From positions 1 through 51,223 of the forward strand of contig JAKURX010000001.1 in NCBI GenBank assembly GCA_022451505.1: DNA of 51,223 bases, given 5' to 3'. The first letter of the stretch is position 1. Every line of letters starts with the position of its first letter. This document shows positions 29,958 through 37,533 of the stretch, piece by piece. Both the position numbers and the translations under genes were made by a program. Source of the stretch: Acidimicrobiales bacterium. Its GTDB lineage: Bacteria > Actinomycetota > Acidimicrobiia > Acidimicrobiales > MedAcidi-G1. The notes beneath the pieces were generated by a model, which saw only the letters and a list, made by a program, of their open reading frames with translations, was not told the origin of the DNA and searched no databases.

Positions 29958-31151
29958 GTGACCTCCGTTCGGATCGGGCCTCCCTCCCGGCTGCTGATCT
30001 TCGCCGTCACGGCGATGGCACTGCTCAACAACTCGGTCCTGATGAGCTCCACCCCGGAGATCCTGGAGTCCTTCGGGGAGCCAATCGGGCGGGCTGGGAT
30101 GTTGATCGCCGCCGGGACGGTCATCGGGATCGTGGCCGCCCCGGCCATCGGGTTCCTAGCTGACCGTTACGGGCGCAAGCGTGTCCTCGTCCCGTGCCTC
30201 CTGGTCTTCGGAGTCTTCGGCAGCCTGGGCGGGTTCAGTCCGTCGTTCGGGTGGCTGCTGGCCGTCCGGGTCGTCCAGGGTCTGGGGTCGGCGGGCCTCA
30301 TCAACCTCGTCGTCGTCCTGATCACCGACCACTGGTCGGGGAGCGAGCGAACCCGCCTCCTCGGCCAGAACTCGGCGGTCATCACGGCCGTCCTGGCCGT
30401 GTTCCCGTTCCTCGGTGGAGCTACCACCGACCTGTTCGGTTGGCGGTGGAACTTCGCCTACTACGGCCTGGCCCTCGTGGTGGGGGCCGTGGTGGCCCAT
30501 TCGCTCCACGACCCGTGGGAGGGTCGAACGGACCCGGTGGGACGACAACTCCGCGACGCCCTGGCCGAGCTGTCGGTTCCCGTGAACGCCATGGCCATCG
30601 TTCTCGGCTCGCTGACTTTCTTTGTCATGTTCGGGGTGTTCCTAACCCTCATTCCAATCCACCTCGACGAGGTGTTCGGGCTTGGACCCACGAAACGGGG
30701 AATCGTGGCCGCCGTTCCCGCCGTGACCTCCACGGCTACCGCGCTGGTTGTGACCTGGTTCCGGGCCCGGATGTCGATCAGGGCCATGGTGGCTGTGGGC
30801 CTAGGGGTGTTCGCCGCCGCCTTTGTGGCTATGGGACTCGGCAACCTTTGGCTGCTGGTCGCCGCGGCCGCCGTCTACGGCCTGGCCGAGGGTGCCACCA
30901 TCCCGACCCTCCAGGACCTGGTTGCCGAGCAGGCCCCCGAACGCCTCCGTGGGGCCCTCATGGCCTTCTGGGTGGGCGGCCTCCGGATCGGCCAGACCAC
31001 CGGGCCGATGGTCGTCGGGGCGGCCATCGGCTGGTGGACTACCGGGACCGTCCTGGTGGCAGCCGGCGTCGTAGTGGCCGGCATCGCCCTCACCGTTGGC
31101 CGCTCCCGGATCTTGCCGACGGCTCGGCTCCCGGAGGACCGGAGCCAGTAG
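29958..31151 (+). CDS. Major facilitator superfamily transporter
   Basis: 397-aa polytopic membrane protein. MFS motif A GFLADRYGRKRVLVP is between helices 2 and 3, and about 12 hydrophobic helices are visible in two halves. The pattern is of the drug:H+ antiporter or sugar-efflux type. The substrate is unknown. The GTG start is at 29958. Its stop codon TAG forms the first bases of the TAGGTT box of proC, so proC probably has its own promoter inside the end of this gene. Confidence 0.87.
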   Translation: MTSVRIGPPSRLLIFAVTAMALLNNSVLMSSTPEILESFGEPIGRAGMLIAAGTVIGIVAAPAIGFLADRYGRKRVLVPCLLVFGVFGSLGGFSPSFGWLLAVRVVQGLGSAGLINLVVVLITDHWSGSERTRLLGQNSAVITAVLAVFPFLGGATTDLFGWRWNFAYYGLALVVGAVVAHSLHDPWEGRTDPVGRQLRDALAELSVPVNAMAIVLGSLTFFVMFGVFLTLIPIHLDEVFGLGPTKRGIVAAVPAVTSTATALVVTWFRARMSIRAMVAVGLGVFAAAFVAMGLGNLWLLVAAAAVYGLAEGATIPTLQDLVAEQAPERLRGALMAFWVGGLRIGQTTGPMVVGAAIGWWTTGTVLVAAGVVVAGIALTVGRSRILPTARLPEDRSQ

Positions 31152-31154
31152 GTT
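31149..31154 (+). promoter_or_regulatory. Leaderless-type -10 box of proC (TAGGTT)
   Basis: TAGGTT ends 6 nt before the GTG of proC and overlaps the TAG stop of the preceding MFS gene. Confidence 0.55.
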
Positions 31155-31160
31155 CGACTC

Positions 31161-31955
31161 GTGGCCACGAGACTCCAGGTGATCGGCGGCGGAAAGATGG
31201 GCGAGGCGCTGCTCGGCGGCCTAGTGGCCGACGGATGGGCCACTCCGGGCGAACTTCACGTCGTGGAGCCCGACGAGGACCGTCGCCGGGTCCTGGCTGA
31301 CGCAGTGGCCGGGATCTCCTGTGGCGAGGCGCCGGTGGCCGACGTTGACACCTTGGTGGCAGTTAAGCCCCACGTGGTGGTTGATGTGTGCCACGAACTG
31401 GCCACCCTCGGGGTTCCCCGCGTGTTGTCGATCGCTGCCGGTGTGAGGACCGAGGCCATGGAGGCCGTCCTAGGCAACGACGTCCCAGTGGTACGGGTGA
31501 TGCCCAACACCCCGGCTCTGGTTGGCCAGGGCGCCGCCGCGGTGGCCGGCGGGCGGGCGGCGACAGCCGCCGACCTGGAGTGGGCGACGGGGATCCTGTC
31601 AGCGGTGGGTGAGGTCGTCGTCGTTGAGGAGGCGCTGCTGGACGCTGTCACTGGCCTGTCCGGTTCCGGGCCCGCCTACCTCTTCCTCCTGGCCGAGGCG
31701 TTGATCGACGCTGGGGAGGCCGAGGGACTCCCTCGGGACGTCGCCGTGGCCCTCACCGAGCAGACCCTGCTGGGTGCTGCCACACTGCTGTGCCGGTCGG
31801 ATGACCCACCGGCCACCCTTCGAGAGAACGTCACTTCCGAAGGCGGGACCACGGCCGCCGGCCTGGCCGTGTTCGAGGCCGGAGGCTTCCGGGATCTGGT
31901 CCGAGGCGTAGTCGCGGCGGCCACCGAGCGGTCCCGCGAGCTGGGTGACCGCTGA
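31161..31955 (+). CDS. proC: Pyrroline-5-carboxylate reductase
   Basis: 264-aa cytosolic enzyme that reduces pyrroline-5-carboxylate to proline with NAD(P)H. The cofactor motif GGGKMGEALLGG is at the N-terminus. VAVKPHVV, then RVMPNTPALVGQGA, and the P5CR signature near the C-terminus, GLSGSGPAYLFLLAEALIDA and TSEGGTTAAGL, are all clear. The GTG start is supported by the TAGGTT box. Followed 2 nt later by the SAM hydrolase gene, so the two form an operon. Confidence 0.95.
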   Translation: MATRLQVIGGGKMGEALLGGLVADGWATPGELHVVEPDEDRRRVLADAVAGISCGEAPVADVDTLVAVKPHVVVDVCHELATLGVPRVLSIAAGVRTEAMEAVLGNDVPVVRVMPNTPALVGQGAAAVAGGRAATAADLEWATGILSAVGEVVVVEEALLDAVTGLSGSGPAYLFLLAEALIDAGEAEGLPRDVAVALTEQTLLGAATLLCRSDDPPATLRENVTSEGGTTAAGLAVFEAGGFRDLVRGVVAAATERSRELGDR

Positions 31956-31957
31956 TC

Positions 31958-32842
31958 GTGGGCCGGCGCCACGACACCATCTCGTTTCTTTCCGACTACG
32001 GGATCGACGACGAGTTCGTCGGGGTCGTCCACTCGGTGCTCCGCAGCATCGCCCCCCACGCGGTGATCGTGGATGTCACCCACGGGATCGCCGCCCACGA
32101 CGTGCGGGCCGGCGGCCTGGCCCTGGCCCGGAGCGCCCAGTATCTGTGTCCGGGTGTGGTGCTGGCCGTCGTCGATCCCGGGGTGGGAACCGACCGACGA
32201 GCGGTGGCTGTCGAGGTGGGTAACGGGGAGTCGGTACTAGTGGGCCCAGACAACGGCCTGCTGGCTCCGGCGGTGGCCATGGTTGGGGGTGCCGACCGGG
32301 CCGTTTCGTTGACCGACCTGACCTGGCACCTTCCGACCCCCGGTTCGACCTTCGACGGTCGTGACGTCTTCGCGCCGGTGGCTGCCCACCTGGCCACCGG
32401 GGTGGACCTGGCCGAGCTGGGAGACCAGATCCAGCCGGCCGGCCTGTTCCCCGGCGTCCTCCCGGTGGCCGTGGCCGAGGTCGACGGCCTGCACGCCGAG
32501 GTGTTGTGGATCGACCGGTTCGGCAACATCCAGCTGAACGTGGGCCCTGAGGAACTGGGCGGCTTGGGACCGGGAGACCGGTTCGGGATCCGACTGGCTG
32601 ACCGCCTCGTTCCCGCCCAGCGGGTTTCGGCCTACGACGACGTCCCGGCCGGCGGACTGGGCGTCCTGGTCGACTCGTGTGGTCTGGTGTCCGTGGTGGC
32701 CGCCCGGGCCTCGGCGGCGGCTGACCTGGGGCTGGTGGCCGGAGCCGCTGTCGTCCTCACCGTCGGCGCCGATACCGACCGGTCGGCCACGTCGGTCCAC
32801 CTCGGCGACCGGTCTGTTTCCCATACGCCGGGGGAAGCCTGA
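31958..32842 (+). CDS. S-adenosylmethionine hydrolase (adenosine-forming; SAM hydroxide adenosyltransferase)
   Basis: 294-aa member of the DUF62 family that hydrolyses SAM to adenosine and methionine and is related to fluorinase and chlorinase. Conserved segments: SFLSDYGIDDEFVGVVH, the Asp-x2-His region DVTHGIAAHDVRAGG, LAVVDPGVGTDRR, GPDNGLL, and the C-terminal WIDRFGNIQLNV. The usual hydrolase rather than halogenase type is likely, but this rests on family knowledge. The GTG start lies 2 nt after proC. Its TGA stop overlaps the ATG of a 29-aa microprotein (TGATG). Confidence 0.92.
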   Translation: MGRRHDTISFLSDYGIDDEFVGVVHSVLRSIAPHAVIVDVTHGIAAHDVRAGGLALARSAQYLCPGVVLAVVDPGVGTDRRAVAVEVGNGESVLVGPDNGLLAPAVAMVGGADRAVSLTDLTWHLPTPGSTFDGRDVFAPVAAHLATGVDLAELGDQIQPAGLFPGVLPVAVAEVDGLHAEVLWIDRFGNIQLNVGPEELGGLGPGDRFGIRLADRLVPAQRVSAYDDVPAGGLGVLVDSCGLVSVVAARASAAADLGLVAGAAVVLTVGADTDRSATSVHLGDRSVSHTPGEA

Positions 32843-32931
32843 TGCGCTACGGGACCACGATCGTGACGGCTCTACTGCTGGCCGCCATCCTGGGCGCTGC
32901 CGTCGTGCAGTTCGTCTTACTGGTCGACTGA
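32842..32931 (+). CDS. 29-aa single-pass membrane microprotein
   Basis: Very short gene encoding MRYGTTIVTALLLAAILGAA followed by VVQFVLLVD. Almost the whole chain is one hydrophobic helix after a basic N-terminus (Arg2), so a single-span membrane peptide is predicted. Its ATG overlaps the SAM hydrolase stop (TGATG), which strongly suggests translational coupling, and the third codon positions are GC-rich as in real genes. No homologue is recognised. It could be an assembly or regulatory subunit of a membrane protein. Confidence 0.6.
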   Translation: MRYGTTIVTALLLAAILGAAVVQFVLLVD

Positions 32932-32940
32932 ACGGACGGC

Positions 32941-33627
32941 TCAGTCACTCCTCCGGGAGCCGGTGGCCACCAGGGCGCCGGCGAAGATCAGCGAGATGCC
33001 AACCAGGAGCGACACGGCGAAGCCTGTCATCTCGTCGAGCACCGAGTTCAACAGCCCGCCCGCGCTGAGCACCAGGGCACCGAGCACGATCAGGCCATTG
33101 CCCACGGCCCCCGTGCGGGCCTTCGGAGCGGAGGAGCGCAGCAGGCGGGCCATCGACCAGAGCGAGCCCAAGATCACCACCAGGGCACCGACCGAGGAGG
33201 CCACGGCGGCCGCCACCCGGGGACCGGCGCCGAACACGTCACTGCCCTGTGGGAGGACGTCTGAAGCGAAGCCCGGTTCGATCGGCGCAGCTACCACGAC
33301 GCCGGCGGCCACGGCACAGGCCACCACGGTGAGTTGGGCGATCCGGTCGGCCCGACGTCGGTCGATCAGCAGGTAGACGGTGCCCAGGGCCAGTACGGGC
33401 ACGTTGAGCACGGCACCGAAGGCGTAGAAGGCCCGGAAGGGCCCGGGAGACCATCCGGCCGACGCCCCCCACCAGAGCGAGGCGGCACCGGCGGCGAACA
33501 GCCCCAGCGACGTCGCCCAGGCCAGGTCCTGGGGGCGTCGCCGGTCCAGCCAGCGCTCGAATACCGTGGCGGCGAAGGCCAGCGACACGAGGGTGGCCGC
33601 CGCGGCGAGGGCGATCTGGTGGCTCAC
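32941..33627 (-). CDS. Hypothetical multi-pass membrane protein
   Basis: 228-aa protein with about seven hydrophobic segments, for example IALAAAATLVSLAFAATVF, VLNVPVLALGTVYLLI, LTVVACAVAAGVVVAA, and the last helix VSLLVGISLIFAGALVATG. No enzyme motif is visible and no family is recognised. The GTG at 33627 is preferred over longer frames because a TACCGT box lies 7 nt before it and GGAAG is adjacent. Convergent with the 29-aa gene, divergent from rex. Confidence 0.7.
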   Translation of the reverse strand: MSHQIALAAAATLVSLAFAATVFERWLDRRRPQDLAWATSLGLFAAGAASLWWGASAGWSPGPFRAFYAFGAVLNVPVLALGTVYLLIDRRRADRIAQLTVVACAVAAGVVVAAPIEPGFASDVLPQGSDVFGAGPRVAAAVASSVGALVVILGSLWSMARLLRSSAPKARTGAVGNGLIVLGALVLSAGGLLNSVLDEMTGFAVSLLVGISLIFAGALVATGSRRSD

Positions 33628-33634
33628 CTTCCGC

Positions 33635-33640
33635 ACGGTA
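33635..33640 (-). promoter_or_regulatory. Leaderless-type -10 box of the membrane protein (TACCGT)
   Basis: TACCGT on the minus strand ends 7 nt before the GTG at 33627. Confidence 0.5.
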
Positions 33641-33715
33641 TTGGCGGATCCGGAACCACCGGCACCCGAGGTCCGTGCCGGCCGTTGCGGATAAGGCACG
33701 ATTGTCGGCCGTGTC

Positions 33716-33733
33716 ATGTGAAATGGTGCACAA
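33716..33733. promoter_or_regulatory. Candidate Rex operator upstream of rex-hem
   Basis: ATGTGAAATGGTGCACAA; its reverse complement TTGTGCACCATTTCACAT matches the known Rex consensus (TTGTGAA-N4-TTCACAA) in both half-sites. It lies 18 nt before the rex ATG and covers the spacer upstream of the likely -10 box, where binding would block RNA polymerase. A near copy lies at 43913-43930. Suggests autoregulation of rex and redox control of heme synthesis. Confidence 0.75.
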
Positions 33734-33738
33734 GCGTC

Positions 33739-33744
33739 TAGATT
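33739..33744 (+). promoter_or_regulatory. Leaderless-type -10 box of rex (TAGATT)
   Basis: TAGATT ends 7 nt before the ATG of rex. No Shine-Dalgarno sequence is visible. The Rex operator lies just upstream. Confidence 0.6.
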
Positions 33745-33751
33745 TCTGGTC

Positions 33752-34435
33752 ATGACGGCAGCCGCAGGATCGGAACCGAGCGAGCCCATCCCCGGGGCCA
33801 CCGTTGCTCGCCTACCCCTCTATCTCCGGGGCCTGGTCGACCGAGCCGAGGCGGGGGTGGAGACGGTGTCCTCGGTGGAACTGGCCGATCTCGCCGGGGT
33901 GAACGCAGCCAACGTCCGCAAAGACCTGTCCTACCTTCACGCCCACGGGACCCGCGGGGTGGGCTACGACGTCGACCACCTGATCACCGAGATCTCCCTG
34001 GTCCTGGGAGGCGATGAGCCCAACCCGGTGATCATCATGGGCGTCGGCAACTTGGGACGGGCCCTCAGCAGCTACGACGGCTTCGTGGCCGGCGGGTTCC
34101 CAGTGGCGGGCTTGGTCGACGCAGACCCGACGGTGGTCGGCCGACGAATTGCCGGCAAGGTCGTACGTGCGGTGGACGACCTCGAGGCTTTAGTAACTGA
34201 GACAGGGAGCACTGTGGGCATCGTGGCCACTCCGGCCCATGCCGCCCAGGAGGCCGCCAACCGCCTAGTAGCCGCCGGAATCCGATCCATCCTCAACTTC
34301 GCGCCGGCCGTCGTCGTCGTGCCCGACCAGGTCGACCTTCGCCAGGTCGACCTAGCCACCGAGCTCCAGATCCTCGGCTATCACCAACACCGCCGTTCGG
34401 ACGCCGACCCCATCATGAGTCGGGTCGCCGGATAG
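33752..34435 (+). CDS. rex: Redox-sensing transcriptional repressor Rex
   Basis: 227-aa NADH/NAD+-sensing repressor of respiratory genes. The N-terminal winged helix (about 20-80) has RLPLYLRGL and the recognition region SVELADLAGVNAANVRKDLSYL. The Rossmann NAD(H) domain has IIMGVGNLGRALSSYDGF, and VGIVATPAHAAQEAANRLV is well conserved. It heads the rex-hemACDBL run. In Streptomyces, Rex controls rex-hemACD, nuo and cyd operons through TGTGAAC-type sites. Here a candidate site overlaps its own promoter and another precedes the bc/nuo genes. Confidence 0.96.
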   Translation: MTAAAGSEPSEPIPGATVARLPLYLRGLVDRAEAGVETVSSVELADLAGVNAANVRKDLSYLHAHGTRGVGYDVDHLITEISLVLGGDEPNPVIIMGVGNLGRALSSYDGFVAGGFPVAGLVDADPTVVGRRIAGKVVRAVDDLEALVTETGSTVGIVATPAHAAQEAANRLVAAGIRSILNFAPAVVVVPDQVDLRQVDLATELQILGYHQHRRSDADPIMSRVAG

Positions 34436-34566
34436 GTGGCTGTGGTGTCGGACCCGCGTTGTACCCGCCGAACCGGAGGGTTGGAAAGCACCCCCGCGAT
34501 GGGGAATGCTGGCCCCCCTGAACGGCGCGACCACGCACCGTTCCCCCATCCCACCATCGGTGGTTT

Positions 34567-34578
34567 GACCCCGGGGTC
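34567..34578. repeat. Perfect palindrome upstream of hemA
   Basis: GACCCCGGGGTC is a 12-nt perfect inverted repeat flanked by TT and GAA that lies about 30 nt before the hemA TTG. It is in the 173-nt gap between rex and hemA. It could be an operator or a weak hairpin; no evidence decides. Confidence 0.4.
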
Positions 34579-34608
34579 GAACTACCGCCGAATCAGGAGT
34601 CCAGGCCC

Positions 34609-35868
34609 TTGTCGGTCGTCGTAGTTGGTCTGAACCACCGCACCGTACCGCTCGACCTACTGGAGCGGATGACGGTCCCGGCATCCCGCCTGCCCAAGGC
34701 GCTGGCCGACCTGAGTTCGCGCGAGCACGTCACCGAGGCCGTCGTCCTGTCGACCTGCAACCGGATTGAGGTCTACGCCTTCGCCGAGAAGTTCCACGGC
34801 GCCTATCAGGACATCCGAGACTTCTTCGCCGAGTCCTCCCACGTAGCGCCCGAAGAGTTCTCCGACTATCTGACCGGCCTCTACGACGCCGACGCGGCTC
34901 GCCACTTGTTCTCAGTGGCTTCTGGCCTGGACTCAGCCGTGCTGGGCGAGCACGAGATCCTCGGGCAGGTGCGCAGCGCCTGGGAAACGGCGGCTACCGA
35001 GGACTCGGTCGGCCCGGTCCTGAACCCGCTGTTTCGCCACGCCCTCGAGGTGGGAAAGCGGGTCCGGACCGATACCGCGATCTCCCGGAACATCACGTCG
35101 GTCTCCCAGGCCGCAGTGGCCATGGCCACCGAGCGCCTCGGAGGCCTGGAAGGCCGCCAGGTACTGGTGGTGGGGGCCGGTGAGATGGGTGAGGGCCTGG
35201 CTCGCGCCCTCCACGGCGGTGGTGTGGCCGGGATCCTGGTCGCCAATCGCACCTGGGAGCGGGCCGTCGACGTGGCCGAACGCCTTGGTGGGACACCGGT
35301 CCGCCTAGATGATCTCCCCCGGCACCTGGCTACGGTGGACGTGCTCCTGACCTCCACCGGAGCGTCGGCCGTAATCCTGGAGCACGGAGATTTGGCCACC
35401 GTGGTCGGTCGGCGCGACGGACGGAACCTCCTCGTCGTGGACATCGCGGTGCCCCGCGACGTGGACCCGACGGCCGGCGAGATCGACGGCGTGACCCTCC
35501 TGGATATGGACGACCTGCGAGCCTTTGCCGAGGCTGGCATCCGAGAACGCCAGCGCGAGATCACCGCCGTGCAGGCCATCGTGGACGCCGAGCTGGACCG
35601 CTACGTCGATGAGTCGACGGCCCGGTCGGTGGCCCCTCTGGTGTCCAGCCTCCGGAACCGTGGCGAGGAGGTACGGGCTGGCGAGCTGGAGCGCCTGGCC
35701 GCCCGGCTGGGTGATCTGGATCCCCGCCAGAAGGAGGCCGTGGAGGCGCTGGCTGCCGGGATCGTGGGCAAGCTCCTGCACGAGCCGACAGTCCGGATGA
35801 AGGACGCCGCCGGCTCAGCCCGCGGCGAACGGCTGGCCGAGGCCCTACGCGACCTCTTCGACCTCTAG
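34609..35868 (+). CDS. hemA: Glutamyl-tRNA reductase
   Basis: 419-aa NADPH-dependent enzyme that reduces glutamyl-tRNA to glutamate-1-semialdehyde, the entry step of C5 heme synthesis. GLNHRTVPLDLLERM at the N-terminus, the catalytic Cys in VLSTCNRIEVYA, SGLDSAVLGEHEILGQVR, and the NADPH motif VVGAGEMGEGLARAL are all present. A C-terminal dimerisation helix follows. The TTG start at 34609 has AGGAG 9 nt upstream. In tetrapyrrole pathways this enzyme works with HemL, encoded in the same run. Confidence 0.95.
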   Translation: MSVVVVGLNHRTVPLDLLERMTVPASRLPKALADLSSREHVTEAVVLSTCNRIEVYAFAEKFHGAYQDIRDFFAESSHVAPEEFSDYLTGLYDADAARHLFSVASGLDSAVLGEHEILGQVRSAWETAATEDSVGPVLNPLFRHALEVGKRVRTDTAISRNITSVSQAAVAMATERLGGLEGRQVLVVGAGEMGEGLARALHGGGVAGILVANRTWERAVDVAERLGGTPVRLDDLPRHLATVDVLLTSTGASAVILEHGDLATVVGRRDGRNLLVVDIAVPRDVDPTAGEIDGVTLLDMDDLRAFAEAGIRERQREITAVQAIVDAELDRYVDESTARSVAPLVSSLRNRGEEVRAGELERLAARLGDLDPRQKEAVEALAAGIVGKLLHEPTVRMKDAAGSARGERLAEALRDLFDL

Positions 35869-35884
35869 GACGGGGGCGGGCGCC

Positions 35885-36778
35885 GTGCGCATCCGGGCGG
35901 CCACCCGGGGAAGCGCGTTGGCTCGTTGGCAGGTCGACCGGCTGGCCGAGCTGCTGGCCACCGTCTTCCCCGACGTCACTCTCGAACCGGTAGTCGTGGA
36001 GACCGCCGGAGACCGCGACCAGGTCACCCCGTTAGATGAGATGGGGGGACAGGGGGTCTTTGTGAAGGAGGTCCAGGCCGCGGTGCTCGACGGACGGGCC
36101 GATGTAGCCGTTCACTCGGCCAAGGACCTGCCGGCCGCCACACCCGACGGCCTGATGCTGGCCGCCGTACCCGAGCGGGCCGACGCCCGCGACGCCCTAG
36201 TGGGTTGTCGGTGGGCCGACCTGGGACCAGGGGCCACGGTCGCCACCGGGTCCATCCGGCGTCGGGCCCACCTGTCCCACCTCCGCCCCGATCTCGCCTT
36301 CTCGGGGCTGCGAGGCAACATCGAGACCCGGCTGTCCAAGGCGGAGGGGTTCGACGCCGTAGTGGTGGCCGCCGCCGCCCTGGACCGGCTGGGACTGGTG
36401 CCCGACATCGTCGATCGTCTCGACCCGACGGTCCTGCTACCCCAGGTGGCCCAAGGGGCGCTGGCCGTCGAATGCCGCTCCGGTGACGTCGACGTCGGCG
36501 AGGTCCTAAAGGCCGTACAGGACCCGGTGGCCCGCCGAGCCGTGGACGCCGAGCGGGCCTTCCTGGCCGAGCTGGGCGCAGGCTGTGACCTCCCGATCGC
36601 CGCCCACGCCGTGCTGGACGGTGACGAGGTGGTGCTCATCGGTGCCGTCTCCTCCTCGGACGGCTCGGTACTACTCCGCGAGCAGCGCCGGTCAGTCGAC
36701 GGAGAGGCGTTGGGCCGAGCCGTGGCCCGTCACCTCCTCGACGACCGCGGCGGTGTCGGGCTGATGGAGGCCGGATGA
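35885..36778 (+). CDS. hemC: Porphobilinogen deaminase (hydroxymethylbilane synthase)
   Basis: 297-aa enzyme that joins four porphobilinogens to hydroxymethylbilane. The N-terminus IRAATRGSALARWQ, the ETAGDRDQ stretch with the GVFVKEVQAAVLDG motif, VHSAKDLPA, and the cofactor Cys in ELGAGCDLPIAAHAV (dipyrromethane attachment) are clear. The GTG start lies 16 nt after hemA. The stop overlaps hemD (ATGA). Confidence 0.95.
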   Translation: MRIRAATRGSALARWQVDRLAELLATVFPDVTLEPVVVETAGDRDQVTPLDEMGGQGVFVKEVQAAVLDGRADVAVHSAKDLPAATPDGLMLAAVPERADARDALVGCRWADLGPGATVATGSIRRRAHLSHLRPDLAFSGLRGNIETRLSKAEGFDAVVVAAAALDRLGLVPDIVDRLDPTVLLPQVAQGALAVECRSGDVDVGEVLKAVQDPVARRAVDAERAFLAELGAGCDLPIAAHAVLDGDEVVLIGAVSSSDGSVLLREQRRSVDGEALGRAVARHLLDDRGGVGLMEAG

Positions 36779-37515
36779 GCCCCCTAATCGGTCGTACGGT
36801 GGTCGTGACTCGGGCCACCGACCAGGCAGGCAGCCTGTCAACAGCGCTGGCAGACCACGGGGCCAAGGTGGTCGAGTTGCCGGTGGTGTCCATCGAGGAG
36901 TCGGCGGACGGTGGGGAGGCCCTGTCGGCCGCCCTGGCCCGGGCCGATCGCTATGACTGGATCGTCGTGACCTCACCCAACGGGGCCCGGAGAGTGGCCG
37001 ACGGGTTGGCCAGACCGACCACGGCCCGCCTGGCCGCCATCGGACCCAAGACCGCCCAACCGCTGTCGGCGGCCGGACACCCAGTCGACCTGATCCCAGA
37101 CCGGGCGGTGGCCGAAGGTCTGCTGGAAGCCTTCCCCCCATCCGACGGAACCGGACGCGTCCTGTTGGCCCGGGCCGAGACGGCCCGCCACGTCCTGCCC
37201 GACGGGCTCCGGGACGCTGGATGGGAGGTGGACGTCGTGGTCGCCTACCGGAACGTGGCCCCGGATGTGGACCCGGAGATACGCGAACAGGCCCGGTCAG
37301 CCGACCTGGTCACCTTCACCGCCCAGTCGACCGTCCGCAGGTACCACGATCTTGCTGGCGGCCCGACGCCTGCCACCGCGGCCTGTATCGGCCCGATCAG
37401 CGCCGCCGTTGCACGACAGCTTGGGTTCACGGTCGTCGAGGCCAAACCCCACTCGGTGGTCGGGCTGGTGGATGCCGTCCTGGCCTGGGCTGCTGCCTCG
37501 TCGCCTCTGGGCTGA
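36775..37515 (+). CDS. hemD: Uroporphyrinogen-III synthase
   Basis: 246-aa enzyme that cyclises and isomerises hydroxymethylbilane to uroporphyrinogen III. The family is weakly conserved. The pattern GRTVVVTRATDQAGSLSTAL, VVELPVVSIEES, DWIVVTSPNGARRV, GPKTAQPL and the late ACIGPISAAVARQLGF is typical. The ATG overlaps the hemC stop by 4 nt. Unlike the HemD of Streptomyces, it carries no fused methyltransferase (CobA) domain. Confidence 0.9.
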   Translation: MSPLIGRTVVVTRATDQAGSLSTALADHGAKVVELPVVSIEESADGGEALSAALARADRYDWIVVTSPNGARRVADGLARPTTARLAAIGPKTAQPLSAAGHPVDLIPDRAVAEGLLEAFPPSDGTGRVLLARAETARHVLPDGLRDAGWEVDVVVAYRNVAPDVDPEIREQARSADLVTFTAQSTVRRYHDLAGGPTPATAACIGPISAAVARQLGFTVVEAKPHSVVGLVDAVLAWAAASSPLG

Positions 37516-37521
37516 CGTCCG

Positions 37522-37527
37522 TAGGCT
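37522..37527 (+). promoter_or_regulatory. Leaderless-type -10 box of hemB (TAGGCT)
   Basis: TAGGCT ends 6 nt before the GTG of hemB, which may therefore have its own promoter within the hem run. Confidence 0.45.
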
Positions 37528-37533
37528 CGGGGG

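Noticed and set aside
30194-31300. 368-aa plus-strand ORF within the MFS gene
   Set aside because: Out-of-frame shadow of the MFS transporter and proC; Arg/Gly/Pro-rich without motifs.
34436-34624. 62-aa plus-strand ORF between rex and hemA
   Set aside because: No ribosome binding site, Arg/Pro/Gly-rich composition, overlaps the hemA start and its ribosome binding site.
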